A stretch of DNA of 64,000 nucleotides from Variovorax sp. EL159 (GCF_900100965.1 NZ_FMUJ01000007.1:17690-81689), one strand, 5' to 3'; numbered from the stretch's first letter, positions 1 to 9,805 are shown. Notes: generated from the sequence alone by a model not told the origin. Numbers and translations are program-made.

Positions 1-257
1 GGGCGGCGCTCACGCCGACGGGGTGCCTTGCTCCGCGAATGTCCCCCGGCCTGCGGCCTCCTCCTTTATTTCGCTGCGCAAGGCACCCCGCCAGCGTGGG
101 CGTCGTTCAGAGTGGTCATTGATCGGCGAGCACAACGGCAGCGTCTCTTGTGCACAGGGCATCGGGTGCTCCCCGCAGCGAAATAAAGGAGGAGGGGCGC
201 AGCCCCGGGGGACATTCGCGGAGGGGAGTACCCGATGCCCTGTGCACGCGCCCCGAA
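1..257. repeat. Nested palindromic intergenic repeat, left copy
   Basis: The element has two hairpins. The first pairs about 11-30 with 79-98, the second pairs about 149-174 with 223-247 (about 25 bp with one mismatch). The 48-nt interiors (31-78 and 174-222) are inverted copies of each other, sharing CTCCGCGAATGTCCCCC and CTCCTTTATTTCGCTGCG, so the unit folds as hairpins within a larger inverted repeat. Each interior has its own small central hairpin (GGCC-tgc-GGCC and GGGGC-gca-GCCCC). An inverted copy, about 90 percent identical by eye, lies at 62213-62463. It sits just after the exoprotein stop codon. It has no coding capacity I would trust and may extend left of the window. Confidence 0.9.
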
Positions 258-285
258 CAAAGCTCAAGACAAACAGCAAACTTCC

Positions 286-3200
286 TCAGAAGTCCGAACA
301 CCCGTTCCGCTTCTCCGTATCCACGCAACTCGAAAGATTGGGCCGAGACCGCACACGCGACCACTCGCGCGCCAACACATCGCCTCCTTGCGCCGCGCGG
401 TCGCCTTCCAGCGGCCCGGTTGCGTAGCAGATCGGCGCCGGCCCGATGTTGCGGTCGTACAGCCAGGTGCTCGGCAGGTCGCGCAGCACATCGGGGCGCG
501 GCAGGTTCGGCAGCCCCGAAACCAGCAGCGTGCCCGGCACCACGTTGACCGCATAGCCTTCGGCCGAGGTGAAGGTGCCGTTGATCGGGTACGCGCCCAG
601 CGGGCTCGACGGCACCGCAGGCGAACCGACGACACCCGCGAAGCCCGCCCCCGTGTCGCCAAGGATCAACCCGCCGATGGTGTAGCTGAACAGTGGGTTC
701 GGATAACCGAACGGCCGGCTCACGCTGCCGATCAGCACCGTGGCCGTTGGCTGCTGCGCATAGATGAAGTGGTTGGCGCCCGCGGGAATGTTCACCGAGC
801 ACAGCCCCAGGTACGCGCAGTGGTACAGGTTCGGGTACAGCCCCGAGCCCAGCAGCCCGCCGCGCGTTTCGCCGACCCACGTGTCGGCCCACACGCGCCA
901 TGGCGCACCGCCGATCGTGTACGCACCGAGGTTCTGGAACCGTGAACCCGCCACAAGGTCGGTGCCGTTCGTGCTGCTCACGTTGGTGCCCAGCAGCAGG
1001 TCGCCCGTCAGCGTGCGCACGAACACCGTGTCGGCCGCCATCGAAGTGGCCGCCTCGACCTGCGGCGCATTGCCGGCCGCATCGAATCCGACGACCGAGA
1101 CCGACCCCAGTTGCACCGTGTCGACATCGACATAGCGGAAGGCCCCCGCCGCGCCGCCACCGACCGTGGCCGCGCTGACGTTGTTCGGCGCCTGGTCGAG
1201 CAGCACGTTGCCACCGGTCGAGCGCGCCATCAGCGTGGTGGCGGTAATGGGTGCGTTGGCGGCCTGCGTGATGTCGCCGCGCGACAGCAACCCGAGCGTC
1301 GGTACCGTGACCGCGCCGCCCAGGTGGATGTTGCCGCCGCCACCGTTCTCCAATGTGAGCGCCGAAGACAGCGACAACGGCCCGACCACGTTGATGTCCG
1401 CCGCGTGCGCGTTGCTGCCGGCCACGATGGTGGGCGCATTGAGCCGCGTGAACTCGTCCGCCGACACCGCGAAGCCCGTGGCCGCCGTGCCGCCCAGCGT
1501 GATGGGGTTCGCCGTGCGGTCCACCGCATTGCCCGTGGCATCCACGCCGCCGGGGCGCAGGTCGAGCACGTTGCCCGCGCGCACCGTGCCGCCGATCACC
1601 AGCGCATCGACTGCACCGCCATTGCTCGCGCGCAGCACCACATTGCGGTTGCCGTCGACACGCCCCGTCGGCGCGATGGTGAGGCCCGCGCCGCCCGACT
1701 GCGATTCGCCGGCGATGTCGATGTTGCCCACGCCGAGCGTCGTGACCAATGCGTTGTTGGCGATCAGCACGCCGCCCGAGGTGTCGCCGGCGGGGCCGGC
1801 CGTTGCCAGCCCGCGAATGGCGATGTTGCCGTCGACGCTGCGCACCAGCGCGTCGTTCAGCTCCACGCTCTGCACGGTCGTCGTGCCGAAGCTGGTCGTC
1901 GGCGCACTGCCGACGCCGACGATCTGGATGTCGCCGCTGGTCGTGAGGATCTGGCTCGGTGCCGTGCCGTCGGCAATGCGCACGCCCGCGCCCTGCACGC
2001 CGATGCCCGAGATGGCCACGTTGCCCGTGCTGCTCTGGATGTTGACGCCGTTGAACTCGACCGTCGCGCCGGTGGTCGAGAAGGTGGGCGCCTCGCGCTT
2101 GCCGGTGATCTGCACGAAGCCGCCGGGGCCCGCATCGCCCAGCGCCGTGATGCGCGTGTCGATCGTCGTGTTGTTCAGCTGGATGGCGCGGTTGCCCGTG
2201 CTGGTGGCGTCGGCATTCATCGTGACGTTGCCGCCGTCGGTCAGGATCTGCCCGCTGTACACGATGCCGTTGCTGAAGCCACCGCCGACGCCCTTGGCGT
2301 TGAAGACCACGTCGAGCGGCCCGGTGGTCGACCGGATGACCGTCGGCACGAACGGGCTGCAGGGGAAGCTGGGGCACGGCGGCGGGTTCTGGCCGATGCC
2401 GTTGTTGGCATCGAGCCGGAACGTGATCGGCGTGGTGCCGGCGGTGCGCTCGACCACGACGCCGCTGTCGAAGTTGATGTTGCCCGGGCTCGTGCCCGCG
2501 GTGCCGGTGGTGATGGTCACGCTGGTGCCCTTGTCGAGCGCCGCGTTGATGTCGCCGTCCTGGATGGTCGAGTTCATCACCGGAACAAAGGGGTTGGTGG
2601 GTAACGAACCCGGCCCGTTGCCATGCGCGATGGTGACGTCGAAGGGGTCGATCAGCCAGGTGCCCGCGGTGCCCACCGGCGCCGATGCATCGACGCGCAC
2701 ACCCGACAGGTCGAAGTGCGGCGCCGAGGTTTCGACGGTGCCGCCATTGCCGCCCGCGCTGCCCCCGCGCGCCGCGAGGCTGCCGTAGGCGCGCAGCGTG
2801 TCGCCGGCAATCACGCGCACCGAGCCGCCGTCGCCCGTCGCCGAACTGGCATTGGCGGCCAGGCCTGCCTTGGCGCCGATGGCGATCACGTTGGTGGCCT
2901 CGATGTCGATGCTGCCGGCCTTGCCCGCGCCGCTCGCGTCGATGGTGGGAACGGTATAGACGTCGTCGACCAGCACGTTGCGCCCGGTGATCGCGACCGT
3001 GCCGCCTGCCCCGGTACTGCTCGATACGTCGAGCATCGCGGTGCTCACCGGCAGCGGAAAGTCGCTGTTGCCGAAACCGCGCGTCACGGACACGTCGCCG
3101 CCACGGCCGTCGATGGCGATCCGGCCGCCTTCGGCAAAGATGCCTCCGCTGCCCCCGACGCTGATCGTCACGGCGCTGGGGTCGGAGCCCATCGTCACGG

Positions 3201-5751
3201 CGCCCTGGCCATCGACCTGGAAGCTCTTGCCGCCCGCCGTGCCCGCGACCGACACCTGCTGGCCCTTGCCGGCCACGATGCTGCCGCCCGAGATGGCCAC
3301 CCCGTCGCCCGAGCCGTAGCTCACGCCGTTGCCGTTGTTGGCGACGCTCGCCGCGCGAACGAAGCCGGGGTCGGCGGAAAGATCCTGCAGGTTGCCGCCC
3401 GTGCCGTCGATGCCCACACGCCCGCCCGCCACGATGACCGTGCCGCTCAGCGACACGCCGGTGTTGAGCCCCGTCACCACGGTGGGCGCGCCGCTGCTGT
3501 CGTTGGGGGTGATTTCACTGGCGTAGACCACGGCCGGATCGGCCGCCGTCCAGCTGCGCGAGCTGCCGACTATCGACACGTCGCCCGTGCCCGTGCGCAG
3601 CACTGGGCTGCCGCCGTCGGTGACGCGCATTTCCACGCCGGCCGCGCCGATGGCGCCCTGCCCCACGATGGCGATGTTGCCGGCGCCCGTGGTCAGGCTG
3701 CCGCCCGCCATGAGCACGCCGCCCGCGCTCACGTAGTAGTTGGGGTCGCCGCCAGCAGAGTTGCTGGTGCCCTGCCCGCGCAGGCTGATGGCGCCCGCGC
3801 CGCCGCAGGTGCCCGATGCCATCGCGCAGGTCGAGAGCTGGCTGTCGGACAGCGTGACGCCCGCCAGCGCGACGTGCGGGCCGCCGTCTGAATCCGCCGT
3901 GCCGCCGACCGCATACCCCGCAACCGGATCGCGCTGCCCGTAGAAGCGGATGTTGCCGCCGTTGGTGGCGATGTTGGCACCCGAAAGAACGATCGCGCCA
4001 CCCGACGTGCCCTTGTCCGCGTTGGCGTCGAAGTCCACATGCAGCGCGCCGAAATTCGACTGGATCGACGATCCCGAGAACATCTCGATGTTGCGCTGCG
4101 AATCGACCGTCAGCCGCGCGTCGCGCCCTTCGGACTTCACGATGCTGGTGCCGCCCACGAAGATCACGTCGGGCGCGCTGCCTTCGATGGCGCTGGCGCT
4201 GTTGCGCAAGGTGACGTCGGTCGAGCGGCCCAGCGTGTAGCCGATGGCACTGGTGCTCACGCGCGTGTCCGCCGTGTTCTGCGCGTAGCTCGACGGGTCG
4301 TAGGCCGGCGTGGTGCTGTCCACGTTGAGCGTGCTGTTGGAATTGGCGACCCAGACGCCGTTGGCGCCCGTGGCGCCGCCTGCCGCGTCGATCTTCGCCT
4401 GGTCGCTGATCTCCAGCTGCCGGGCACTCGTGGTGACGGTGCCGCCGGCGCCGCTGCCCACGCCGCGCGCCTGGACCTGGCCCGAGACGTGCACGAAGTC
4501 GGCACTGAACCCGACCGTGCCGCCGGCACCATTCGCGCCCGTCGCGTTCGCGCTCCACAGGGCGTCGGGCGACATGCTCACCGCGTTGACACCCGTCACC
4601 TGGATCTTGCCTCCCTGGCTGCCGCCGGCATCGGCGGTGCCGGTCAGGCGCACATAGTCGGCCTGCGCGGTGATGCTGCCGCCGGCCACGCCTGCGTCGG
4701 TGCCGCTGGCATCCAGCGTTCCGCCGAGCAGCATCTCGTTGGAGCCCACCTTCGACTGGCCCGCGTCGAGCACGATCTCGCCGTTGCGCGTGGACAGCGA
4801 ACGTGCGCGGACCACGCCGGTCTGGCTCACGACCAGTTGCCGCGCGTCGGTGTCCGCCGCCGCGGCCATCAGCACCACGCGGCCGCCATCGGCCGAGACG
4901 ACGCCCCACTGCTTGTTGCTCTTGTCGGTGCTCCCGACGTTCATGAGCTGCGCCGTTGCCGTCGGGTCGCTGGCCTGCAGGTCGGCGAGCTTGAAGGTGG
5001 TCTGCCCGTCCACCGGCACCTTGAAGGTCGTGAGCCCGTCGCCGTCGAAGTCCAGGTTCATCGTGACCTTGCTGGCCGACACCAGGCCCACCGAGCCACG
5101 CGCAACGTTGATGTTGCCCTCGTTGCGCACCGAGCCGCCGAGCAGCGCCACGGTGCCGCCCGGCGAGGCGGTGATCGTCGCACCGGCCTCCAGCTTCACC
5201 TGCGCGACGCTGTTCGCCGTGTCGCTCACGAAGATCAGCTGGTCGTTCTTGCCGAAGGCCTTGTTCTCCGATCCGGCGGGCATGAAGTTGTCGTCGGTGA
5301 TCTTCAGGGTCGACGCCACCAGCCCGCCCACGTTCACCGACGCGCCATTGCCGAACACGATGCCGCTCGGGTTGATGAGGAACACGCTGCCGCCCGGCAG
5401 GTTCGGGTTGCTCGCAAGGTAGGTCCGCAGCGTGCCGTCGATGCGGGACGCCTGGATGCTCAAGCCATCGCCCACCACCCGGTTGAGCAGCACGGCCGCG
5501 GTGCTCGGCTGCGCGATGTTGACCACGCCGCCGGGGCCGATGGAAAAGGTCTGCCAGTTGACGATGCCGCGTTGCAGCGGCTGGTTGATGGTCATCACCC
5601 CGCCGTTCTGCATGACCGTCACGTTGCCCAGGATGGCGCCGGGGAACGGAGAAATGACCGGCAGCACCTGGGCCATGGCCGGTGCCAGGCCCGCGCAGAT
5701 CAACGACAGCGCCAGGGGGCGCAGCGGCAGGAGCTTGTTGCGTTGCTTCAT
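286..5751 (-). CDS. Filamentous haemagglutinin-like exoprotein of a two-partner secretion system
   Basis: This 1821-residue protein is predicted to be secreted across the outer membrane by the FhaC-like partner encoded upstream. Residues 1-27 form a signal peptide ending AMA. The N-terminal TPS/haemagglutination domain carries the hallmark NPNL (115-118) and NPSGIVF (127-133) motifs. The body is rich in Gly/Ala/Thr/Asn with repetitive beta-helix character, and a region near the C-terminus resembles an MBG/YDG-type domain. No recognisable C-terminal contact-dependent toxin was seen, so an adhesin or surface-filament role is more likely than a CDI effector. The ATG at 5751 was chosen because it begins the signal peptide; the open frame continues upstream but there overlaps the transporter gene. 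It follows that gene by only 2 nt. Confidence 0.9.
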   Translation of the reverse strand: MKQRNKLLPLRPLALSLICAGLAPAMAQVLPVISPFPGAILGNVTVMQNGGVMTINQPLQRGIVNWQTFSIGPGGVVNIAQPSTAAVLLNRVVGDGLSIQASRIDGTLRTYLASNPNLPGGSVFLINPSGIVFGNGASVNVGGLVASTLKITDDNFMPAGSENKAFGKNDQLIFVSDTANSVAQVKLEAGATITASPGGTVALLGGSVRNEGNINVARGSVGLVSASKVTMNLDFDGDGLTTFKVPVDGQTTFKLADLQASDPTATAQLMNVGSTDKSNKQWGVVSADGGRVVLMAAAADTDARQLVVSQTGVVRARSLSTRNGEIVLDAGQSKVGSNEMLLGGTLDASGTDAGVAGGSITAQADYVRLTGTADAGGSQGGKIQVTGVNAVSMSPDALWSANATGANGAGGTVGFSADFVHVSGQVQARGVGSGAGGTVTTSARQLEISDQAKIDAAGGATGANGVWVANSNSTLNVDSTTPAYDPSSYAQNTADTRVSTSAIGYTLGRSTDVTLRNSASAIEGSAPDVIFVGGTSIVKSEGRDARLTVDSQRNIEMFSGSSIQSNFGALHVDFDANADKGTSGGAIVLSGANIATNGGNIRFYGQRDPVAGYAVGGTADSDGGPHVALAGVTLSDSQLSTCAMASGTCGGAGAISLRGQGTSNSAGGDPNYYVSAGGVLMAGGSLTTGAGNIAIVGQGAIGAAGVEMRVTDGGSPVLRTGTGDVSIVGSSRSWTAADPAVVYASEITPNDSSGAPTVVTGLNTGVSLSGTVIVAGGRVGIDGTGGNLQDLSADPGFVRAASVANNGNGVSYGSGDGVAISGGSIVAGKGQQVSVAGTAGGKSFQVDGQGAVTMGSDPSAVTISVGGSGGIFAEGGRIAIDGRGGDVSVTRGFGNSDFPLPVSTAMLDVSSSTGAGGTVAITGRNVLVDDVYTVPTIDASGAGKAGSIDIEATNVIAIGAKAGLAANASSATGDGGSVRVIAGDTLRAYGSLAARGGSAGGNGGTVETSAPHFDLSGVRVDASAPVGTAGTWLIDPFDVTIAHGNGPGSLPTNPFVPVMNSTIQDGDINAALDKGTSVTITTGTAGTSPGNINFDSGVVVERTAGTTPITFRLDANNGIGQNPPPCPSFPCSPFVPTVIRSTTGPLDVVFNAKGVGGGFSNGIVYSGQILTDGGNVTMNADATSTGNRAIQLNNTTIDTRITALGDAGPGGFVQITGKREAPTFSTTGATVEFNGVNIQSSTGNVAISGIGVQGAGVRIADGTAPSQILTTSGDIQIVGVGSAPTTSFGTTTVQSVELNDALVRSVDGNIAIRGLATAGPAGDTSGGVLIANNALVTTLGVGNIDIAGESQSGGAGLTIAPTGRVDGNRNVVLRASNGGAVDALVIGGTVRAGNVLDLRPGGVDATGNAVDRTANPITLGGTAATGFAVSADEFTRLNAPTIVAGSNAHAADINVVGPLSLSSALTLENGGGGNIHLGGAVTVPTLGLLSRGDITQAANAPITATTLMARSTGGNVLLDQAPNNVSAATVGGGAAGAFRYVDVDTVQLGSVSVVGFDAAGNAPQVEAATSMAADTVFVRTLTGDLLLGTNVSSTNGTDLVAGSRFQNLGAYTIGGAPWRVWADTWVGETRGGLLGSGLYPNLYHCAYLGLCSVNIPAGANHFIYAQQPTATVLIGSVSRPFGYPNPLFSYTIGGLILGDTGAGFAGVVGSPAVPSSPLGAYPINGTFTSAEGYAVNVVPGTLLVSGLPNLPRPDVLRDLPSTWLYDRNIGPAPICYATGPLEGDRAAQGGDVLAREWSRVRSRPNLSSCVDTEKRNGCSDF

Positions 5752-5753
5752 GG

Positions 5754-7478
5754 TCAGAACGCCTTGACGAGCTGCACGTACAGCCTCGGGTTGCGGCCGC
5801 CGCCATCGGTCTGCGCGGCCGGCGTGCCGGCGCGCCAGGCGAGCGTCGCGTTGATCGAGAAATTGCCCGGCCGTGACCAGCTCAGGCCGATGCCATAGCC
5901 GCGCAGGCTGTGGCTGTTGACGCCATCGAAGGGCGTGGGGTTGCGCACGATCTTTCCGCGCGCCGCGTCGTAGAACAGGAAGGGCGTGAGTTCGTCGTTG
6001 ACCGACCAACGCCATTCGACCGTGCCGATCAGGCCCTGGTCGACCAGCAGTTCGCCCGAAGGGTAGGCACGCACGGCGCGCGCACCGCCGAGCGCCAATT
6101 TTTCCGACGCGTCGAGGTTCTTGCTGGCCCACTGGCCGCCGAGCGAGAGGTAGAGCGAATGGCGCGGCACGATGGCCTGCAGGCGCGAGAGCTGGAAGCT
6201 GAGCTTGGTGAAGCCGCCCGCGGTGTGGTGGCCCGTGATGCTCTGGTCGAACTCGCGGCTCTCGCCGTCCTTGATCGAGAGGTTGCCGTGGTACAGCGTG
6301 CCCGAGCTGGCCCAGTAGCCGCCGCCCAGCAGTTCGTCGCGGCGTTCCCACGTCCAGCCCAGGCTCAGGCCGTTCACGCGCTTCTTCGAGGTGAAGTCGA
6401 CCGCGCGCAGTTCGTCGGTCAGGTCTTTCACGTCGATGCCCAGGCGCAGGAACAGGTTCTGCTGCCGCTGCCGGATCAGCGGGTAGTTGAGCGAAAAGTC
6501 GAGCACGTTGGCGCGGCCGCGTGCATCGAGTTCGGAGAACTGGCCGCCAAGCTCATAGCTCACGCGCGACAGGCCGATGCCCGCGCGCAGCCCGCTGGTG
6601 CCAATCGGCGCCTCGTACGAAACGCGGCCGAACTGCAGCGCATTGCCGTTGGACACCATCAGGCGCATGTCGAGGTTGTCGCCGATGCCGAAGGGGCTGA
6701 GCCAACGCGCCGTGCCGCCTGCGCGGTAGCGCCCCGATTCCTTGGTGCCGTGGTTGTCGGCTTCGGCCGTGAAGGCCCAGCGCGGCGCGGCGGCCACTTC
6801 GACCGACAGGTCGGTGGTGCCGGCCTGCGTGCCTTCCTGCAGGCCCGACGACACCTTGACACCGGGCTGGTCCGACAGCAGCAGCATCGCGCGTTCGTAG
6901 TCGGGCGCGCTCACGGCTTCGCCGGGCTGCAGTGGTGCGAGAAAGCCGCGCACGCGCGCCTCGCTGATGGGCGCATCGGGCGCGACCACCACGTCGACCT
7001 TGCCGAGGCGACCTTCGATGACGCTGATCTCGACGATGCCGTCGCGCACGGTCTGCACCGGCACCACGGCTTGCGCGAGGAAGTAGCCGCGCTCCTTGTA
7101 GCGGGCGGTGATGGCCTTGGCGAGTTCTTCGAGGTCGCCGAGCGTGACGTTGCGGCCGATGTAGGGCGTGGTGATCGCCTGCAGTTCCTCGTTGCTCAGT
7201 GCCTTGACGCCATTGAGGCGCAGGTCGTTGAGCTTGAAGGAGCCGGCGGCCGCGGCAGCGGGTTGCGGCGGTGCGGGCAGGCTCTGCGGCGCGACGGTGC
7301 CGGTGGCCTGCGCCAGCGGCCGGTCGCAGGTGCCGCAGGGGTCGGCGGTCGGCAGGAGCGCAGTGGCACCGGCTTCAGCCTCGCCCGCGTGCGTGCGTTG
7401 GGCTGCGACGAACAAGGCTGCACCGACCAGTGCGGTGACCGCAAAGGCGATCGGCGTGGGGCGTTGGCGGACTTGCAT
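5754..7478 (-). CDS. ShlB/FhaC/HecB-family two-partner secretion transporter
   Basis: This is the outer-membrane TpsB pore that exports the exoprotein encoded immediately downstream. After an N-terminal membrane/signal segment and an Ala/Pro-rich linker comes a POTRA_2 domain (roughly residues 80-160, FKLNDLRLNGVKALS...), then a beta-barrel region. A VRAYPSGE motif matches the VRGY/VRGF element of the Omp85 superfamily barrel. The length (574 aa) is usual for the family, and the chain ends in aromatic Phe as outer-membrane barrels do. ATG at 7478 lies 1 nt after the stop of the CHAT gene; an in-frame GTG at 7487 would overlap it. The three genes almost certainly form one operon. Confidence 0.92.
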   Translation of the reverse strand: MQVRQRPTPIAFAVTALVGAALFVAAQRTHAGEAEAGATALLPTADPCGTCDRPLAQATGTVAPQSLPAPPQPAAAAAGSFKLNDLRLNGVKALSNEELQAITTPYIGRNVTLGDLEELAKAITARYKERGYFLAQAVVPVQTVRDGIVEISVIEGRLGKVDVVVAPDAPISEARVRGFLAPLQPGEAVSAPDYERAMLLLSDQPGVKVSSGLQEGTQAGTTDLSVEVAAAPRWAFTAEADNHGTKESGRYRAGGTARWLSPFGIGDNLDMRLMVSNGNALQFGRVSYEAPIGTSGLRAGIGLSRVSYELGGQFSELDARGRANVLDFSLNYPLIRQRQQNLFLRLGIDVKDLTDELRAVDFTSKKRVNGLSLGWTWERRDELLGGGYWASSGTLYHGNLSIKDGESREFDQSITGHHTAGGFTKLSFQLSRLQAIVPRHSLYLSLGGQWASKNLDASEKLALGGARAVRAYPSGELLVDQGLIGTVEWRWSVNDELTPFLFYDAARGKIVRNPTPFDGVNSHSLRGYGIGLSWSRPGNFSINATLAWRAGTPAAQTDGGGRNPRLYVQLVKAF

Positions 7479-7479
7479 G

Positions 7480-9630
7480 TCAGCCACCCACCGTGAGACG
7501 CCAGTTGCCGATCAGGTTGAACGGCGCCCAGAAGAAGGGGTGGGACATCTTGGGGTCCTTCAACACGGCGAGTTGCCCGGCCTGCATGGCCTTCTGGATG
7601 TCGCGGCCCTTGGCCAGCTCGCCATAGAGCGTGCTCATCAGCACGGCCGTTGCGTCGTCCGACACCGGCCACAGCGAGGCGATCAGGCTGGAGCTGCCGG
7701 CCGACAGGAAGGAGCGCGTGAAGCCCAGCACCTCGTCCCCCTGCGCGATGCGCCCCAGCCCCGATTCACAGGCCGACAAGGTCACGAGTGCGGTGCCGTC
7801 CATCGGCAGCCCGAGGATCTCGTGCGCCTCCAGGAAGTTCTGCTTGCCGCCCTCGTTGGCCAGCAGGATGCGCGAGTAGAGCGGGTCGACCGCATCGGCC
7901 TCCGCATGCGCCGCGACGTGCATCAGCGGAGAGCGCGAGGCCACGTCGCGGAACTGCGTCTTGGTGGCGGCCGCGCCCATGTACACGCTGTTGCGCGGAA
8001 AGATCTGCGCGAGCTGCTTCACCTCGGACTCGGCGCCGGGCAGGTCGTACTTGTCTTCGATGCGCGGATTGCCGAAGGCCACCAGCGATGCGTTCACGCG
8101 CGGCGTGCGCTGCGCCAGCTGCACGGCGATGCTGATCGAAGGCGCCACCGACACCGGGTGCGTCTCGATCACGTAGCGGCCATCCAGGCGCAGCGCCTGG
8201 AACGGCAGGTAGTGCAGCGGCCCGTGCGGCACGACGATCAGCCGCTGCCCCGGCGCCAGCCCGAGCGGCCCGAGCAGCGCGGCGCCCAGCTTGTCGGCGT
8301 TGGTGATGGCCGTGCGGCGGCCGCGCACGATGGAGTTGCGGAAAGTCTCGACCAGCTCGTTGAGGTCGTCGCGCTTCACCGCCACCGTCTTCTCGGTGAT
8401 GTCACCCGCGCTCACGACCCACACCACCAGCCGGTCGGGCAGCGAATGGAACTGCACCACGCGCTCGTCGGGCGCCAGCGTGCGCTGCAGCGTGGCGAGG
8501 TCGACGGTGTTGGCGGCCTGGTCGTTGATCTTCGCGCGGCCGCGCACCGCATCGAGCAGCGCGCGCGAGCGGCTGTGCTCGCTGACCTCGAAGGCCTGCC
8601 GCGCATCGCCCGCGTCGCTGTAGATCGACACGCCGCGCTCGAACACGGTCTGCAGGTCCGAGAACAGGCCCATCTTGAATTCTTCGCTGCGGAACTTGGC
8701 GCGCACGTGGTCCACGTCGCCGAGCGCACGGCCCACGGCTTCGGCCGCGGCCTGCTTCTCGCCAAGCGCGAGTTCGCTGCGCGCCACGCCGTCCCAGGCC
8801 CAGAGGCGGTAGTACTCGGTGTCGACGCCGACCTGCCGCGCGGTGAGCGCGCGGTAGGCATCGCGTGCCTCGGCCGGCTTGTTCTCGGCCAGCAGCAGGC
8901 GCGCGCGGGTGCGGTCGAGCTGCGCGGTGAGCGGTGCGTCCTTGGGCGGTGCCATGGTGCCGAGCACTTCACGTGCGCGCACCGCATCGCCCGATTCGAT
9001 CAGCGCATTGACCAGCGAGGCCTGCACCAGCGGCGCATAGCGCGGCGAGCTGTTGGCCAGCGCCTCGTCATAGCTGAGCACGGCACCCGAGAAATCGCCG
9101 CGCCGCGTGCGCACGTCGCCGATCACCTTCTGCACCGGGCCGACGACCAGCTTGGGGTCGCGTGCCGGATGCTTGAGCGCTTCGCGTGCGAATTCTTCCG
9201 CCTTCTCGAGCTGGCCCGAGTAGCTGTAGACGATGGCGAGGTCGCGATTGGCCATCGCCATCAGGTTCGGATCGTTGGTGGCGTTGGCCAGGTGCAGCGC
9301 CTTGCTGGCGGCACGCACGCTCTGGCGAAACTCGCCGGCCTCGGCCAGTGCGACGGCCTGGCTGCAGTACTGGTAGCCCGAGAGCTTGACCGCGTCCTGC
9401 CCATAGAGCACGGCGCCCTCGCTGGTCAGTGCCAGCAAGGTGTCGATGTCGGCCAGCCGCGCCTGCTCCATGCGGTCGGCGGCGGCCTCGGCGCTCGTCC
9501 CCTGCTGCGGCTGTGCCATTGCCGAAGGGCCGAAGCCCAGGAGAAGAATGCCTGCAAGACCGAGAGCTCTTGCGACCCCCGCACGATCACGCGCAGGGCG
9601 TTCCCATCCCCATCTCGATAACCACGCCAT
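7480..9630 (-). CDS. CHAT-domain protein with TPR region, first gene of the secretion operon
   Basis: CHAT domains are caspase-like proteases. This 716-aa protein has an N-terminal signal-like segment (about 20-40, ending AMAQ), helical TPR-like repeats over about 60-350, and a C-terminal CHAT domain (about 440-710). The probable catalytic His575 (HVAAHAEAD) and Cys621 (TLSACESGLG) are both present, so the protease looks intact. The signal segment suggests a periplasmic or exported location. The gene precedes the TpsB and TpsA genes with near-zero spacing, so a role in processing, quality control or regulation of the exoprotein is plausible; that is inference. Substrate is unknown. Confidence 0.88.
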   Translation of the reverse strand: MAWLSRWGWERPARDRAGVARALGLAGILLLGFGPSAMAQPQQGTSAEAAADRMEQARLADIDTLLALTSEGAVLYGQDAVKLSGYQYCSQAVALAEAGEFRQSVRAASKALHLANATNDPNLMAMANRDLAIVYSYSGQLEKAEEFAREALKHPARDPKLVVGPVQKVIGDVRTRRGDFSGAVLSYDEALANSSPRYAPLVQASLVNALIESGDAVRAREVLGTMAPPKDAPLTAQLDRTRARLLLAENKPAEARDAYRALTARQVGVDTEYYRLWAWDGVARSELALGEKQAAAEAVGRALGDVDHVRAKFRSEEFKMGLFSDLQTVFERGVSIYSDAGDARQAFEVSEHSRSRALLDAVRGRAKINDQAANTVDLATLQRTLAPDERVVQFHSLPDRLVVWVVSAGDITEKTVAVKRDDLNELVETFRNSIVRGRRTAITNADKLGAALLGPLGLAPGQRLIVVPHGPLHYLPFQALRLDGRYVIETHPVSVAPSISIAVQLAQRTPRVNASLVAFGNPRIEDKYDLPGAESEVKQLAQIFPRNSVYMGAAATKTQFRDVASRSPLMHVAAHAEADAVDPLYSRILLANEGGKQNFLEAHEILGLPMDGTALVTLSACESGLGRIAQGDEVLGFTRSFLSAGSSSLIASLWPVSDDATAVLMSTLYGELAKGRDIQKAMQAGQLAVLKDPKMSHPFFWAPFNLIGNWRLTVGG

Positions 9631-9713
9631 TGGACCCCCGCGCGCGGCCCGTGCGCCCGCCGGAAGCGGGCGGCCGGCGCGTCGAAAGTGCGCGCCGTTC
9701 AGGCCTCGTGGGG

Positions 9714-9775
9714 AAAGTCTAGGAGCGGGCTCTGGCCGCGCCTATTCGCAATACGGTCTAGCGCAAAAGGACTAC
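9714..9775 (-). promoter_or_regulatory. Candidate promoter/operator of the CHAT-secretion operon
   Basis: Read on the minus strand, heptamers GTAGTCC (9775-9769) and CTAGACC (9761-9755) are direct repeats 14 bp apart, followed by the palindrome TATTGCGAATA and then GCTCCTAGACTTT (9726-9714), which contains a -10-like TAGACT. The same 13-mer occurs at 21982-21994 upstream of a lipoprotein gene. A shared promoter type or regulator is possible. No -35 of good quality was identified. Confidence 0.35.
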
Positions 9776-9805
9776 CGGGTTCCGGTGGAGCCCTTGCGCC
9801 CGTGC

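Noticed and set aside
23..427. Small reading frames inside the terminal repeat (also at 61860-62466)
   Set aside because: The same peptides arise in both copies only because the DNA repeats; the palindromic structure explains the frames and no ribosome binding sites precede them.
116..2377. Very long reading frames antisense to or out of frame with the exoprotein and other genes
   Set aside because: High GC makes long shadow frames common. They are Arg/His/Pro-rich, lack family similarity and overlap well-supported genes.
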